From assembly GCA_050949055.1 (NCBI GenBank), contig JBMNFA010000002.1:1-64000 (forward strand): DNA of 64,000 nt. Reading direction: 5' to 3'. The notes below the pieces were generated by a model, which saw nothing but the letters and a program-made list of their open reading frames with translations, did no database searches and was not told where the DNA came from. Position numbers and translations under genes: made by a program. The stretch's first letter is position 1, and each line of letters begins with the position of its first letter. This DNA comes from JAEZJZ01 sp050949055 (GTDB lineage Bacteria; Bacillota; UBA994; UBA5500). Shown in pieces: positions 24,518 to 32,607 of the stretch.

Positions 24518-25833
24518 CCTTTCATACGCTGGGCTGCAAAGTGAATCAAAGTGAGACTGCCGCCATGGCCCACCTTTTTCGGCAAGCGGGCTACAGTGTG
24601 GTGGACTTTTCCGATATCGCCGATGTCTATATTGTCAATACCTGCGCCGTCACGGTGCAAGCAGAGCGGAAGTCGAGGCAGATGATGCGTCGGGCTCGGG
24701 AACACAATCCACAAGCGCTGACGGTGATGGTGGGCTGCTACCCGCAAGTTGCGGCCAAAGCGCAATTGACCAGTTTGCCCGATGTTGACTTGATCGTGGG
24801 CAGTAACGATAAGCATCGCATTGTTGATTTGGTGGCGGACGCCAAGCAGGCTGGACAACCAGTGGTGGCTGTCTCGGCTTGGGGTGAGGATGCCGAGTTT
24901 TCTCACATCGCTGCCGGCCAAGATACCCAGCGCACGCGAGCTACGTTGAAGGCTCAAGATGGTTGTCGTCAGTTCTGCGCCTATTGCATCATCCCCTACG
25001 CGCGGGGTCCTGAGCGCAGCCGGCCACCAGCAAGTGTGCTGGAAGAAGCCAGGATGCGGATATCCGAAGGGTTTCAGGAGATAGTCCTGACTGGCATTCA
25101 TCTGGGCAGTTATGGACGAGACCTGCAGCCGCAGATGGACTTGGCGGATTTGGTGGGGCAGCTGTTGGGCTTGCCGGGGCTGGGCCGTCTCCGGCTGAGC
25201 TCCATTGAGCCTAACGATATCACTGCCAAGTTGCTGCAACTGATCAGCCAACACAAGTCCTTCTGTCGCCATCTGCATATACCTCTGCAAGCGGGGGACG
25301 ATCAGGTGCTGAAAGCCATGCAGAGGCGTTACAGCACGGATGAATACCGTCAGGTTGTCTCTCTGGTACGTTCTTTCCTGCCGCAGGCCGCCATTACCAC
25401 CGACGTGATAGTCGGTTTTCCCGGTGAGTCCGAAGAGCAGTTCTCTAATACCTGTGACTTTGTGCAAGAAATCGGTTTTAGCCGCTTGCATGTATTCCGT
25501 TATTCACGTCGTCCTGGAACGGTAGCTGCCACTTTGCCCAACCAGATTCCGGCCGCCGAAAAGGAGCGCCGCAGCCGCACTTTGATCGGCATTGGGGAGA
25601 TGCTGGCTGCCAACTATGCCAAGAGACTGCTGGGCAAGACAGTAGAGGTGCTCTGGGAGCATGAACAGGACGGGGTTTGGACCGGACATACTGATACCTA
25701 TGTGCAGGTCACTGCCCGCAGCAAGCAGCAACTGCAGAATCGAATCACCCCAGCCAGGGCCTTACACGTGAAAGGGGGCGGGGTGGTTGCAGAGTTGCTG
25801 CAAGAAGATGAGCAATCTGCACGCATCGGGTGA
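24505..25833 (+). CDS. mtaB: tRNA (N6-threonylcarbamoyladenosine(37)-C2)-methylthiotransferase MtaB
   Basis: Radical SAM methylthiotransferase making ms2t6A37 in tRNAs that read ANN codons. 442 residues: UPF0004 domain with TLGCKVNQSE and NTCAVT cysteines binding one cluster, radical SAM CRQFCAYCIIPYARGPERSR (C-x3-C-x2-C, residues about 154-161), and a C-terminal TRAM domain. The ATG at 24505 lies inside the rsmE end, after AGGGGG. Same gene order as Bacillus yqeU-yqeV. Confidence 0.93.
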   Translation: MPTVAFHTLGCKVNQSETAAMAHLFRQAGYSVVDFSDIADVYIVNTCAVTVQAERKSRQMMRRAREHNPQALTVMVGCYPQVAAKAQLTSLPDVDLIVGSNDKHRIVDLVADAKQAGQPVVAVSAWGEDAEFSHIAAGQDTQRTRATLKAQDGCRQFCAYCIIPYARGPERSRPPASVLEEARMRISEGFQEIVLTGIHLGSYGRDLQPQMDLADLVGQLLGLPGLGRLRLSSIEPNDITAKLLQLISQHKSFCRHLHIPLQAGDDQVLKAMQRRYSTDEYRQVVSLVRSFLPQAAITTDVIVGFPGESEEQFSNTCDFVQEIGFSRLHVFRYSRRPGTVAATLPNQIPAAEKERRSRTLIGIGEMLAANYAKRLLGKTVEVLWEHEQDGVWTGHTDTYVQVTARSKQQLQNRITPARALHVKGGGVVAELLQEDEQSARIG

Positions 25834-25900
25834 ACAATTGTCTGTTCAAGCAGGAGGACAAGTACAGCCTGTCGAATATTCGTTGTGAGGGGGTGAGTTA

Positions 25901-26245
25901 ATGGCTGATTGCATTTTCTGCAAGATCGTGGCCAAGCAGGTGCCAGCGGATGTGTTGTTCGAAGACGATACCGTTATGGCCTTCCGCGACATCAATCCAG
26001 TTGCGCCCGTGCATATTCTTGTCATCCCCAAGAGACATATCGGGTCCTTGGCAGAGGCTGAAGATGAGCACCAGTCTCTGCTGGGCAAGTTGTTGCTGCA
26101 CGCTAATAAGGTGGCCCAAGAAGCTGGCCTTAGTGGTTACCGGGTAGCGATCAATGTGGGCAAAGAGGGCGGGCAGGTGGTTCCGCACTTGCATGTGCAC
26201 GTGATCGGTGGCCGATCGGCGGATGATCTGCCGGCTCTCGGTTGA
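25901..26245 (+). CDS. HIT family protein (histidine triad hydrolase)
   Basis: A 114-residue purine-nucleoside phosphoramidase-type protein of the HINT branch. It has FCKIVAKQVPADVLFEDD at the N-terminus and the histidine triad HLHVHVIGG at residues about 98-106. ATG at 25901 with GAGGGGGTGAG upstream. The physiological substrate is unknown. Its stop codon overlaps the -35 box of the rpsU promoter. Confidence 0.92.
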   Translation: MADCIFCKIVAKQVPADVLFEDDTVMAFRDINPVAPVHILVIPKRHIGSLAEAEDEHQSLLGKLLLHANKVAQEAGLSGYRVAINVGKEGGQVVPHLHVHVIGGRSADDLPALG

Positions 26246-26270
26246 CAGCGATTAGCCCCAGGGATATAAT
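26242..26270 (+). promoter_or_regulatory. Consensus SigA promoter of rpsU
   Basis: TTGACA (26242-26247), a 17-bp spacer and TATAAT (26265-26270), a perfect match, with the -35 box overlapping the stop codon of the HIT gene. Confidence 0.88.
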
Positions 26271-26355
26271 TGCAGGAGGTTCATTTCTTAAGTCACAGTG
26301 TTAGAGACAGCAAAACTCCGAGCATCTTCCAAGTGGCGGAGGGAGGGAGAACTGA

Positions 26356-26538
26356 GTGGCCGAGGTAAGGGTCCGAAAAGACGAGTCTTTAGACAGCGCT
26401 CTGCGCCGTTTTAAACGTCAATGTCAACGCTCTGGTGTGCTTTCTGAGGCTAGGAGGCGCGAACATTACGAAAAGCCTAGCGTAAAGCGTAAGAAGAAGG
26501 CAGAAGCAGCTAGGAAGAAGAAGCGTCGTTTCTATTAA
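26356..26538 (+). CDS. rpsU: Ribosomal protein bS21
   Basis: Small-subunit protein involved in initiation. 60 residues, very basic; VRKDESLDSALRRFKRQCQRSG is the standard N-terminal part, with a lysine/arginine-rich C-terminal helix. GTG start at 26356 after GGGAGGGAGAA. Led by a consensus promoter and closed by a strong terminator, so it is an independent unit, as in many Bacillota. Confidence 0.96.
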   Translation: MAEVRVRKDESLDSALRRFKRQCQRSGVLSEARRREHYEKPSVKRKKKAEAARKKKRRFY

Positions 26539-26623
26539 TAGTAAATAGGGTAGCCACTGGTGGCCGCGACGCGGCTGCCAGCCTGTTAGGATGCAGGTTA
26601 TGTAATAGCTATGGCAAAACAAG

Positions 26624-26647
26624 GCACCGCTTTGGGCGGTGCTTTTT
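26624..26647 (+). terminator. Terminator after rpsU
   Basis: A 7-bp perfect stem (26624-26630 with 26636-26642) and TTTTT tail, 86 bp after the stop codon. Confidence 0.85.
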
Positions 26648-26739
26648 GTTTGGCGTTGGACGGTCTTCCTGCAGGCTGTATTGGAGGCAGTTTCTACGCG
26701 ACTGCGAATATGTGGCATAGCCTGGTTTTGCATTTAGAG

Positions 26740-26936
26740 CAACAATAAGGTTATTCAGAATATTAAAGACAACCCTTGATGTATATACCTAAACAGTGAA
26801 ATAAATTATATAATTCAACATAGTGCAGAAGGATTTTGTCGAAGGGTGTCGAATTTGTCTTCTTAGGCATCTCTGAAGGAGGCTGACTGGTGCGCATCCT
26901 TCAGGATGTCAAAATAGAAGGAGGTGAAAGAGAGAA
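26740..26936 (+). promoter_or_regulatory. AT-rich control region with tandem Spo0A boxes
   Basis: The 398-base gap after rpsU holds its terminator and then an AT-rich stretch unlike the surroundings. It carries a TATAAT at 26809-26814 without a good -35. Downstream are two identical Spo0A boxes TGTCGAA (26837-26843 and 26847-26853), start to start 10 bp, on the same face of the helix. Boxes downstream of the -10 fit repression, as at abrB. If another start near 26885 is used they could activate. They lead into the four-gene membrane operon. Confidence 0.6.
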
Positions 26937-27713
26937 ATGCTAGAAGGAACCATTTTCTTGCTATCTGTGATCGTGGTGATGGCTATCGTAGTCTACAGCT
27001 CTCTAACCTTGGCTAAGAGGGGAAAGTGGGTGCCGAACATCCGCAAGATGGCCGGATTGGACTCCGTGGAAGAGGCTGTCGGTCGTGCCACCGAGATGGG
27101 TGCCCCTGTGCACTTCACCCCTGGTTTGGCAGACGTCACCGCTGACACTGCTCCTCAGACCTTCGCTGGTCTGGAAGTGCTGGGGTTCGTCACCGAGCTA
27201 TCTGCGCGGTACAACACCGAGCTGATCGTCACCATCCGTCAGCCGAACGTATTCCCGCTGGCACAGGAGATCGTCCGTCAGGGTTACGTTGCCGCTGGCA
27301 AGCCGGACATGTTCCAGGAAGACACAGTGCAGTTCCTGTCCAGTGAGCAGTTTGCCTACGCTGCCGGCGTTATGGGAATTTTCTACCGCCGTCACGTGGC
27401 TGCCAACATCATGATGGGTGCGTTCTGGGCCGAGTCTCTGCTGTTTGCTGAGGCTGGTGCTCAAATCGGTGCCATCCAGGTGGCTGGTAGTGCTGCCATG
27501 GCACAGATCCCGTTCTTTGTAGCTGCTTGTGACTACACCCTGATCGGCGAAGAGCTGTATGCAGCTGGTGCTTACCTGTCCCAGGACAAGGTCAAGATCG
27601 GCTCCATCGGTGGTCAGGATATTTTGAAGGCCATGTCCATGGTTTTGATCCTGCTGGGGTCTTTGCTGGCCACTGCCGGGTCTCAGGCTCTAATTGAGTT
27701 GACCAAGAAATAA
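26937..27713 (+). CDS. DUF6754-type membrane protein, first gene of a four-gene membrane operon
   Basis: 258 residues. An N-terminal helix at about 4-25 is followed by a short basic stretch (LAKRGKW), a soluble alpha/beta region (residues about 40-145), a glycine/alanine-rich hydrophobic stretch at about 150-200 and a C-terminal helix at about 228-252. I recognise it as the DUF6754 type, whose function is unknown to me. ATG at 26937 behind AAGGAGGTGAAAG, a very strong ribosome site. Codons such as CTG, CGT and GGT are favoured across all four genes, suggesting strong expression. It stands where Bacillus has yqeZ-yqfA (NfeD and flotillin). Confidence 0.7.
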   Translation: MLEGTIFLLSVIVVMAIVVYSSLTLAKRGKWVPNIRKMAGLDSVEEAVGRATEMGAPVHFTPGLADVTADTAPQTFAGLEVLGFVTELSARYNTELIVTIRQPNVFPLAQEIVRQGYVAAGKPDMFQEDTVQFLSSEQFAYAAGVMGIFYRRHVAANIMMGAFWAESLLFAEAGAQIGAIQVAGSAAMAQIPFFVAACDYTLIGEELYAAGAYLSQDKVKIGSIGGQDILKAMSMVLILLGSLLATAGSQALIELTKK

Positions 27714-27771
27714 TCCCAGGATCCGAGTGAGACTTGGATTCTTTACTAGAAGCGAGAGGGAGGTGTAAGAA

Positions 27772-28422
27772 TTGCGTCGAGAAATCCCATTGATCATCAC
27801 CTTTGTGATCGGCCTGATCATGCTGCTGACCAACTTCTTTGGTCCGGCCGACGGAAGCGATGGTTTTCTGCAGATTTGGGCCGATGAGCTGGGCGTCTGG
27901 ATGATCATCGTCTCCGCATTTGCGGTCGGTTTGGCGTCGGTCAACCTGATCAGGATTCATTCCAGGAATATCGCCCGTCAGCGTCCAGGCTGGATCAACA
28001 GCCTCACCCTGATCGTAGCCATGGCCGCCTTTGCGGTGGTCGGCACCATTGCTCGCCTGCGTCCACAGGCAGAAGCGGTCGGAGAGCTGTACCAGAACAT
28101 GTTCGACTACGTGCAATCGCCGCTGGGTGCAGCGATGTTTGCCATCCTGGCTTTCTACATCGCATCCGCATCCTACCGTGCATTCCGTATGCGCAGTCTG
28201 GAAGCTACCATTCTGCTGATCTCTGCCGTATTGGTCATGCTCGGTCGTGCACCTATCGGTGAGCTAATTTGGAACCAGTTCCCTGGCATCGCTACCTGGT
28301 TGCTGAACATCCCGAACACCGCTGGCCAAAAGGCGATCATGATCGGTGCAGCTATCGGTGCGTTTGCTACTTCACTGCGAATCCTGCTCGGCATCGAGCG
28401 TGGACACTTGGGTATGGAATAA
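27772..28422 (+). CDS. Hypothetical six-helix membrane protein, second gene of the operon
   Basis: 216 residues, about six membrane helices (residues about 4-20, 38-60, 78-98, 122-140, 147-165 and 185-208). Short loops contain charged pairs, including a basic segment after helix 2 (RIHSRNIARQRPGW). No enzymatic motif is visible and I do not recognise a characterised family. TTG start at 27772 after GGGAGGTGTAAG. It lies 58 bp after the DUF6754 gene and 31 bp before the next, in one transcription unit by spacing and shared codon style. Confidence 0.65.
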   Translation: MRREIPLIITFVIGLIMLLTNFFGPADGSDGFLQIWADELGVWMIIVSAFAVGLASVNLIRIHSRNIARQRPGWINSLTLIVAMAAFAVVGTIARLRPQAEAVGELYQNMFDYVQSPLGAAMFAILAFYIASASYRAFRMRSLEATILLISAVLVMLGRAPIGELIWNQFPGIATWLLNIPNTAGQKAIMIGAAIGAFATSLRILLGIERGHLGME

Positions 28423-28453
28423 TCAAATCAGATAAGAGAGGAGGTGCCATGAG

Positions 28454-29260
28454 GTGGACTTCTTTAGCAAATTGCAGAATGTAGACCGCAGAATCATCTA
28501 TGTGGTGGTGCTGTTGGCCATCGCGGTTCCGCTGATCAACCCCATCGGAGTGCCGCTGTCCATCAGCCCGCTCACAGAATCGGTCTTTAACTTGGCAGAC
28601 TCGCTGCAGCCGGGCGACCGGGTACTGTTCTCCCTGGACTACTCTCCAGGTGGTTCGCCTGACGTGCATCCGCAAGCAGTAGCCATGATGCAGCACATGA
28701 TGAAGAAGGGCGTGCGTGTGGTGATGGTCTCCTTCTGGGATGCCGGTCCCATGTACGGCGAACAGCTGATCGCAGCGTACCCGGACAAGGTATACGGAGA
28801 AGACTACATCAACCTGGGATACATTCCAGGCCAGGAGAACGCTATCCGTCTGTTCGGTTCTGACGTGACCATCGTGCGCAAGGACTTCCGGGGCCAGGAT
28901 CCACAAAGCTACCCGATCATGGAGGGGATCAAGGACACCCGTGACTTCGCACTGGTAGTCGACTTTGTCTCCGGTAACCCGGGTATCCAGGAGTGGGTGC
29001 GCCAGGTACAAGGCCCGCTGGGCATCAAGATCGCGGCTGGCGCTGTCACCGTTAACGTGCCTACCACCATGCCGTTTGTGCAATCCGGCCAGGTGATCGG
29101 GCTGCTGCAAGGCCTGCGTGGCGCTGCTGAATACGAACTGTTGATGGAATCCCCTGGTCCGGCTGTGGCTAAGATGGACGGACAGTCCCTCGGGCACATC
29201 GCCATCATCAGCTTCATCCTGATCGGAAACATCGCTTACTTCTTCGGCAAGAAGAAGTAG
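28454..29260 (+). CDS. Hypothetical two-helix membrane protein with large alpha/beta domain, third gene
   Basis: 268 residues. A helix at about 14-34 and another at about 246-263 followed by a lysine tail (FFGKKK) bracket a soluble domain of about 200 residues. That domain reads as alternating strands and helices (GDRVLFSLDYSPGGSP, RVVMVSFWDAGPMYGEQL, FALVVDFVSGNPG), like a Rossmann-type fold. The layout mirrors the first gene of the operon: helix, soluble domain, helix. No catalytic motif recognised. GTG start at 28454 after GAGAGGAGGTGCC. Confidence 0.65.
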   Translation: MDFFSKLQNVDRRIIYVVVLLAIAVPLINPIGVPLSISPLTESVFNLADSLQPGDRVLFSLDYSPGGSPDVHPQAVAMMQHMMKKGVRVVMVSFWDAGPMYGEQLIAAYPDKVYGEDYINLGYIPGQENAIRLFGSDVTIVRKDFRGQDPQSYPIMEGIKDTRDFALVVDFVSGNPGIQEWVRQVQGPLGIKIAAGAVTVNVPTTMPFVQSGQVIGLLQGLRGAAEYELLMESPGPAVAKMDGQSLGHIAIISFILIGNIAYFFGKKK

Positions 29261-29306
29261 GTCGGATCAAGACAAGTCAATCCTTTCGTTAAAGGGGGTG
29301 GAAAGA

Positions 29307-29906
29307 ATGAGTAACAACCCGTGGGTATGGATTCAGGCCATCGGCATGATCGCTATCTTCTCCTTCATCTTTGCGGAGAACCCGGTCTACCGCTTCTTTG
29401 AGCACTTGTACGTCGGTGCCGGCGCCGGATATGCCATCAGCGTCAACATCAAGGCTATCTACGACAACGCACTGACGCCGCTCACCCAGGAAGGCAAGTT
29501 TGTACTAATTATTCCGATTATGTTGGGTCTCATGCTCTACGCGCGCTTCTTCAAGTCAATCTCCTGGCTTAGCCGTTGGAGCATCGCTTTCCTGGTGGGT
29601 ATCGGTACCGGTATTGCCATCTACGGTGGCGTCAACTCCCAGTTTGTTGCCCAGATCCGTTCAGCCATGTTACCGCTGAACTCCCTGGACAATATCATCA
29701 TGGTCTTCGGCGTACTGTCGATCCTCTTCTACTTCTTCTTTTCCATGGAGCACAGAGGACCGGTCAAATACGTGTCCGTGTTTGGGCGTTGGGTGATGAT
29801 GATCACCTTCGGCGTATCTTTCGGCAACGTGGTGATGGGACGTATCTCCCTACTCCTCGGCGCTTTGGAATCTATCCTCGGCGGCTGGCTGGGCCTCTTG
29901 GCCTAG
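29307..29906 (+). CDS. Hypothetical polytopic membrane protein, fourth gene
   Basis: 199 residues, about six helices. Features include an early FAENPVYRFFEHLYVGAGAGY segment split over residues about 20-42 and a short basic loop before the last two helices. No known family recognised. The ATG at 29307 follows AAAGGGGGTGGAA; an earlier in-frame GTG lies within that ribosome site. The operon ends here with a strong terminator, so these four genes form a closed unit between rpsU and yqfC. Confidence 0.65.
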   Translation: MSNNPWVWIQAIGMIAIFSFIFAENPVYRFFEHLYVGAGAGYAISVNIKAIYDNALTPLTQEGKFVLIIPIMLGLMLYARFFKSISWLSRWSIAFLVGIGTGIAIYGGVNSQFVAQIRSAMLPLNSLDNIIMVFGVLSILFYFFFSMEHRGPVKYVSVFGRWVMMITFGVSFGNVVMGRISLLLGALESILGGWLGLLA

Positions 29907-29932
29907 TCTGACTGAAAGCAAATCGCAGGATC

Positions 29933-29963
29933 AGGCCATGGGCAGCTTTGCCTATGGCCTTTT
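29933..29963 (+). terminator. Terminator of the four-gene membrane operon
   Basis: A 12-bp stem with one G-T pair (29933-29944 with 29949-29959 region), a 4-base loop and a TTTT tail. Confidence 0.8.
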
Positions 29964-30050
29964 CCTATGTCCCGGCTGCTGCTGCAGGCGCTTCTTTTGC
30001 CAGGACAACCGGCATACAACTGAAAGAGAAGAGTCTTAGGGGGAGATGGG

Positions 30051-30353
30051 ATGGCCAAAGAAAAACCCGTGCTCAGAAGGACCGCCAAAAACTCGCTACA
30101 AGGTCTGTTGACCGATGTCCTAGAGCTTCCCAAGGACCTGATCCTCAATTTGCCGCGAGTGACCATGGTTGGCAACATTCAGCTTACGCTGGAAAACCAT
30201 CGGGGGGTCATAGAGTACTCAGCCAGCAGAACTCGCGTGGCGGTAGATAAAGGCGAGTTGATCGTCAGGGGACAGGGACTGCAAATTCGCTCGATAGTGG
30301 CAGAGGAGATCGTCATCGATGGATTGATCAGCGATGTCGCTTATGCCAAGTGA
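30051..30353 (+). CDS. yqfC: Sporulation protein YqfC
   Basis: 100 residues. Small YabP/YqfC family protein of the mother-cell program. A basic N-terminus (KEKPVLRRTAKN) precedes the beta-rich domain with LPRVTMVGNIQLTLENHRGV and a conserved ending VDGLISDVAYAK-type strand. ATG at 30051 after TAGGGGGAG. Adjacent to yqfD as in nearly all spore formers. A -10-like CATACAA lies 38 bp upstream, but no clear SigE -35 is present. Confidence 0.88.
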   Translation: MAKEKPVLRRTAKNSLQGLLTDVLELPKDLILNLPRVTMVGNIQLTLENHRGVIEYSASRTRVAVDKGELIVRGQGLQIRSIVAEEIVIDGLISDVAYAK

Positions 30354-30381
30354 CAGCTTTACAAGTGAGGGGGCATAGCCG

Positions 30382-31593
30382 GTGTTGGTGAACCGTTTGG
30401 TTGCTCTGCTTTGCGGATACCTGGCCATCAGATTTCGCGGTGTCAGGGTGGAGCGACTGATCAATCTCTGCCTAGCTCAAGGCATCCCTATCTGGGACAT
30501 CTATACCACCAAAAACGGTACGGTTGTGGGCAAGACCAGTATTGACGGCTTCCGCCGAATGCGATCGGTGGTGAGGAAATCCGGAGTCAGGGTACACATT
30601 ATCAAGCGCAGGGGATTGCCCTTTTTTGTTCATAAGCTATGGCAGCGTTCTGCCTTTGCTGCAGGGGCCCTGCTGTTTATCTTGGGCTTGTACCTGATGG
30701 GCTCAGTCATCTGGTTCGTAGAAGTGAAGGGTACCGAAGAGCTGCCGCCGTCTAGGGTGTTGCAGGCTGCAGCACAGCTGGGAGTGCGGCCGGGCGCTTG
30801 GCGTGGCCGCTTGCTGCCTGCCGAGCTGTCAAGGCAACTAGTTCTGCTGGTGCCGGAACTTTCCTGGGCAGGTGTGGAGCTGCAAGGCAGCCGCGCTACA
30901 ATCGAAGTAGTGGAAAAGAAGCTGGTTACGGTGCAGCCTAAACCCATCGGTGACGTGGTTGCTCTCAAGGGTGGTGTGATCAAGAAGATCGTTCCGATGA
31001 ACGGACAAGCCGCGGTGAAAGCCGGAGACACCGTGCAGCCAGGTCAAGTGTTGATCAATGGATGCTTTCAGGTTGACGATGACACTGAAAAGAGATATGT
31101 TCATGCCGAAGGAATAGTCACTGCCCGCGTCTGGTATGAAGGCAATGGGACCAGCGCCCTCAGGCGTCTGACCAGTCGGCCTACAGGGAACACTCTCACA
31201 CGAGAGGTACTGATTATCAGCGGGCGCGAGATTGTGCTCAGAGGTCCGGCAGAGATTCCCTTCGCTCTGTACGAAGTGGATCGACAGTCTCTGCCTCTGA
31301 TCTGGAGGAATCTTGGTGCGGCTGTAGAACATATTGTAGAGACTTATTCAGAGCTGATGGAAGAATATGAGCAAGTCAGTTTCTCTGAGGCCCAGCAGGA
31401 AGCCTTGGAGATGGCCAGGCAGGAAGCCACTGCAAAGTTGCCTCCGGATGCGACAATTGAAGATGAGATCATCCAAGCTGAGCTCTTGGAGGACCAGAAT
31501 ACAGTACGCGTTCGCTTGGTCGTAGAGACAACCGAGGCCATCGGGGGGTTTAGGGAAATGGCTGATCCCCCCATACAAGGAGGATACCAGTAG
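30382..31593 (+). CDS. yqfD: Sporulation protein YqfD
   Basis: 403 residues. Single-span membrane protein required for sporulation, made in the mother cell; related to stage IV proteins. The N-terminal soluble part carries RFRGVRVERLINLCLAQGIPIWD. A helix lies at about 92-112. The outer domain begins FVEVKGTEELPPSRVLQ, a POTRA-like strand-helix start, and ends in a helical stretch with IEDEIIQAELLED. GTG start at 30382 after GAGGGGG. Its stop codon abuts the phoH start. Confidence 0.9.
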   Translation: MLVNRLVALLCGYLAIRFRGVRVERLINLCLAQGIPIWDIYTTKNGTVVGKTSIDGFRRMRSVVRKSGVRVHIIKRRGLPFFVHKLWQRSAFAAGALLFILGLYLMGSVIWFVEVKGTEELPPSRVLQAAAQLGVRPGAWRGRLLPAELSRQLVLLVPELSWAGVELQGSRATIEVVEKKLVTVQPKPIGDVVALKGGVIKKIVPMNGQAAVKAGDTVQPGQVLINGCFQVDDDTEKRYVHAEGIVTARVWYEGNGTSALRRLTSRPTGNTLTREVLIISGREIVLRGPAEIPFALYEVDRQSLPLIWRNLGAAVEHIVETYSELMEEYEQVSFSEAQQEALEMARQEATAKLPPDATIEDEIIQAELLEDQNTVRVRLVVETTEAIGGFREMADPPIQGGYQ

Positions 31594-32571
31594 TTGAATT
31601 CGCAGCTTGCACAGCAGACCAAACAAGTACTGATCAGGGATATTGAAGAGGCACAAGCTATTCTCGGTCGCCATGATGAAAACCTGCGAGCCATCGAAGA
31701 AGCGATTCCGGTCAGCATCACTGTCCGGGGCGGCGAGTTGACCATCGTCGGTGCGCCGGCCCATGTTAACCAGGTAGAGTCTTTGCTGACACATCTTCTG
31801 GCACTGTACAGAAGGGGGACGCCTGTCGGTTTGCGTGAAGTTACTTACGCATTGCGGTTGATTGAAGATGGACAAGAACCCAACCTGGAGGAGATCTACT
31901 CCGACACCATCATCACCACCGCCCGCGGGAAACAAGTGCGGCCCAAAACCAAAGGGCAGAAACAGTACGTACAGGCGTTGAAGCAGAATGATATCGTCTT
32001 TGCCATTGGCCCGGCGGGAACTGGCAAAACGTATTTGGCTATGGCAGTGGCGGTGGCAGCCCTGCGCAACCGTGACGTCAGCCGCCTCATTCTGACCAGG
32101 CCGGCGGTGGAAGCGGGCGAAAAGTTGGGCTTCCTGCCGGGCGATCTGCAGGAGAAGGTGGACCCTTACCTGCGCCCGCTATATGATGCGCTGTTTGATA
32201 TCATGGGGCAGGAGAACTACCAAAAGTACGTGGAGCGCGGCATTATTGAAGTAGCTCCTTTGGCATACATGCGTGGACGCACTTTGGACGACGCCTACAT
32301 TATCCTGGACGAGGCACAGAACTCCACCCCTGAACAGATGAAGATGTTTCTCACTCGCTTGGGCTTCGGCTCCAAGGCGGTGGTCACTGGCGACATCACC
32401 CAGATTGACCTGCCCAAGGGAAAGACTAGCGGCCTGCAGGACGCGCGCCGCGTGCTAGGCAAGGTGAAGGGTATAGGATTTGCTTACTTCACCGAGCAGG
32501 ATGTAGTCCGACACGCTCTGGTGCAAAGAATCATCAAGGCCTATGAGGCTGCCGCTAGAAGGCCTAGATAG
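31594..32571 (+). CDS. phoH: PhoH-like ATPase
   Basis: 325 residues, cytoplasmic ATPase of the PhoH family, thought to act in RNA metabolism together with YbeY. Walker A GPAGTGKTYLAM at about residue 137, Walker B YIILDEAQNSTPEQM, sensor VTGDITQIDLP, and an N-terminal KH-like domain. TTG start at 31594 immediately after the yqfD stop, with AAGGAGGATACC upstream. Gene order yqfD-phoH-yqfF-ybeY is conserved in Bacillus. Confidence 0.94.
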   Translation: MNSQLAQQTKQVLIRDIEEAQAILGRHDENLRAIEEAIPVSITVRGGELTIVGAPAHVNQVESLLTHLLALYRRGTPVGLREVTYALRLIEDGQEPNLEEIYSDTIITTARGKQVRPKTKGQKQYVQALKQNDIVFAIGPAGTGKTYLAMAVAVAALRNRDVSRLILTRPAVEAGEKLGFLPGDLQEKVDPYLRPLYDALFDIMGQENYQKYVERGIIEVAPLAYMRGRTLDDAYIILDEAQNSTPEQMKMFLTRLGFGSKAVVTGDITQIDLPKGKTSGLQDARRVLGKVKGIGFAYFTEQDVVRHALVQRIIKAYEAAARRPR

Positions 32572-32607
32572 CGATTATTCCTAAGATATTATGGAGGAGG
32601 GGTTGGC

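Noticed and set aside
25870..25876. Spo0A box (TGTCGAA) upstream of the HIT gene
   Set aside because: Single heptamer with no promoter boxes in suitable places; about seven are expected by chance in a window this size.
29990..30025. SigE promoter of yqfC
   Set aside because: CATACAA resembles the -10, but the -35 position holds no match.
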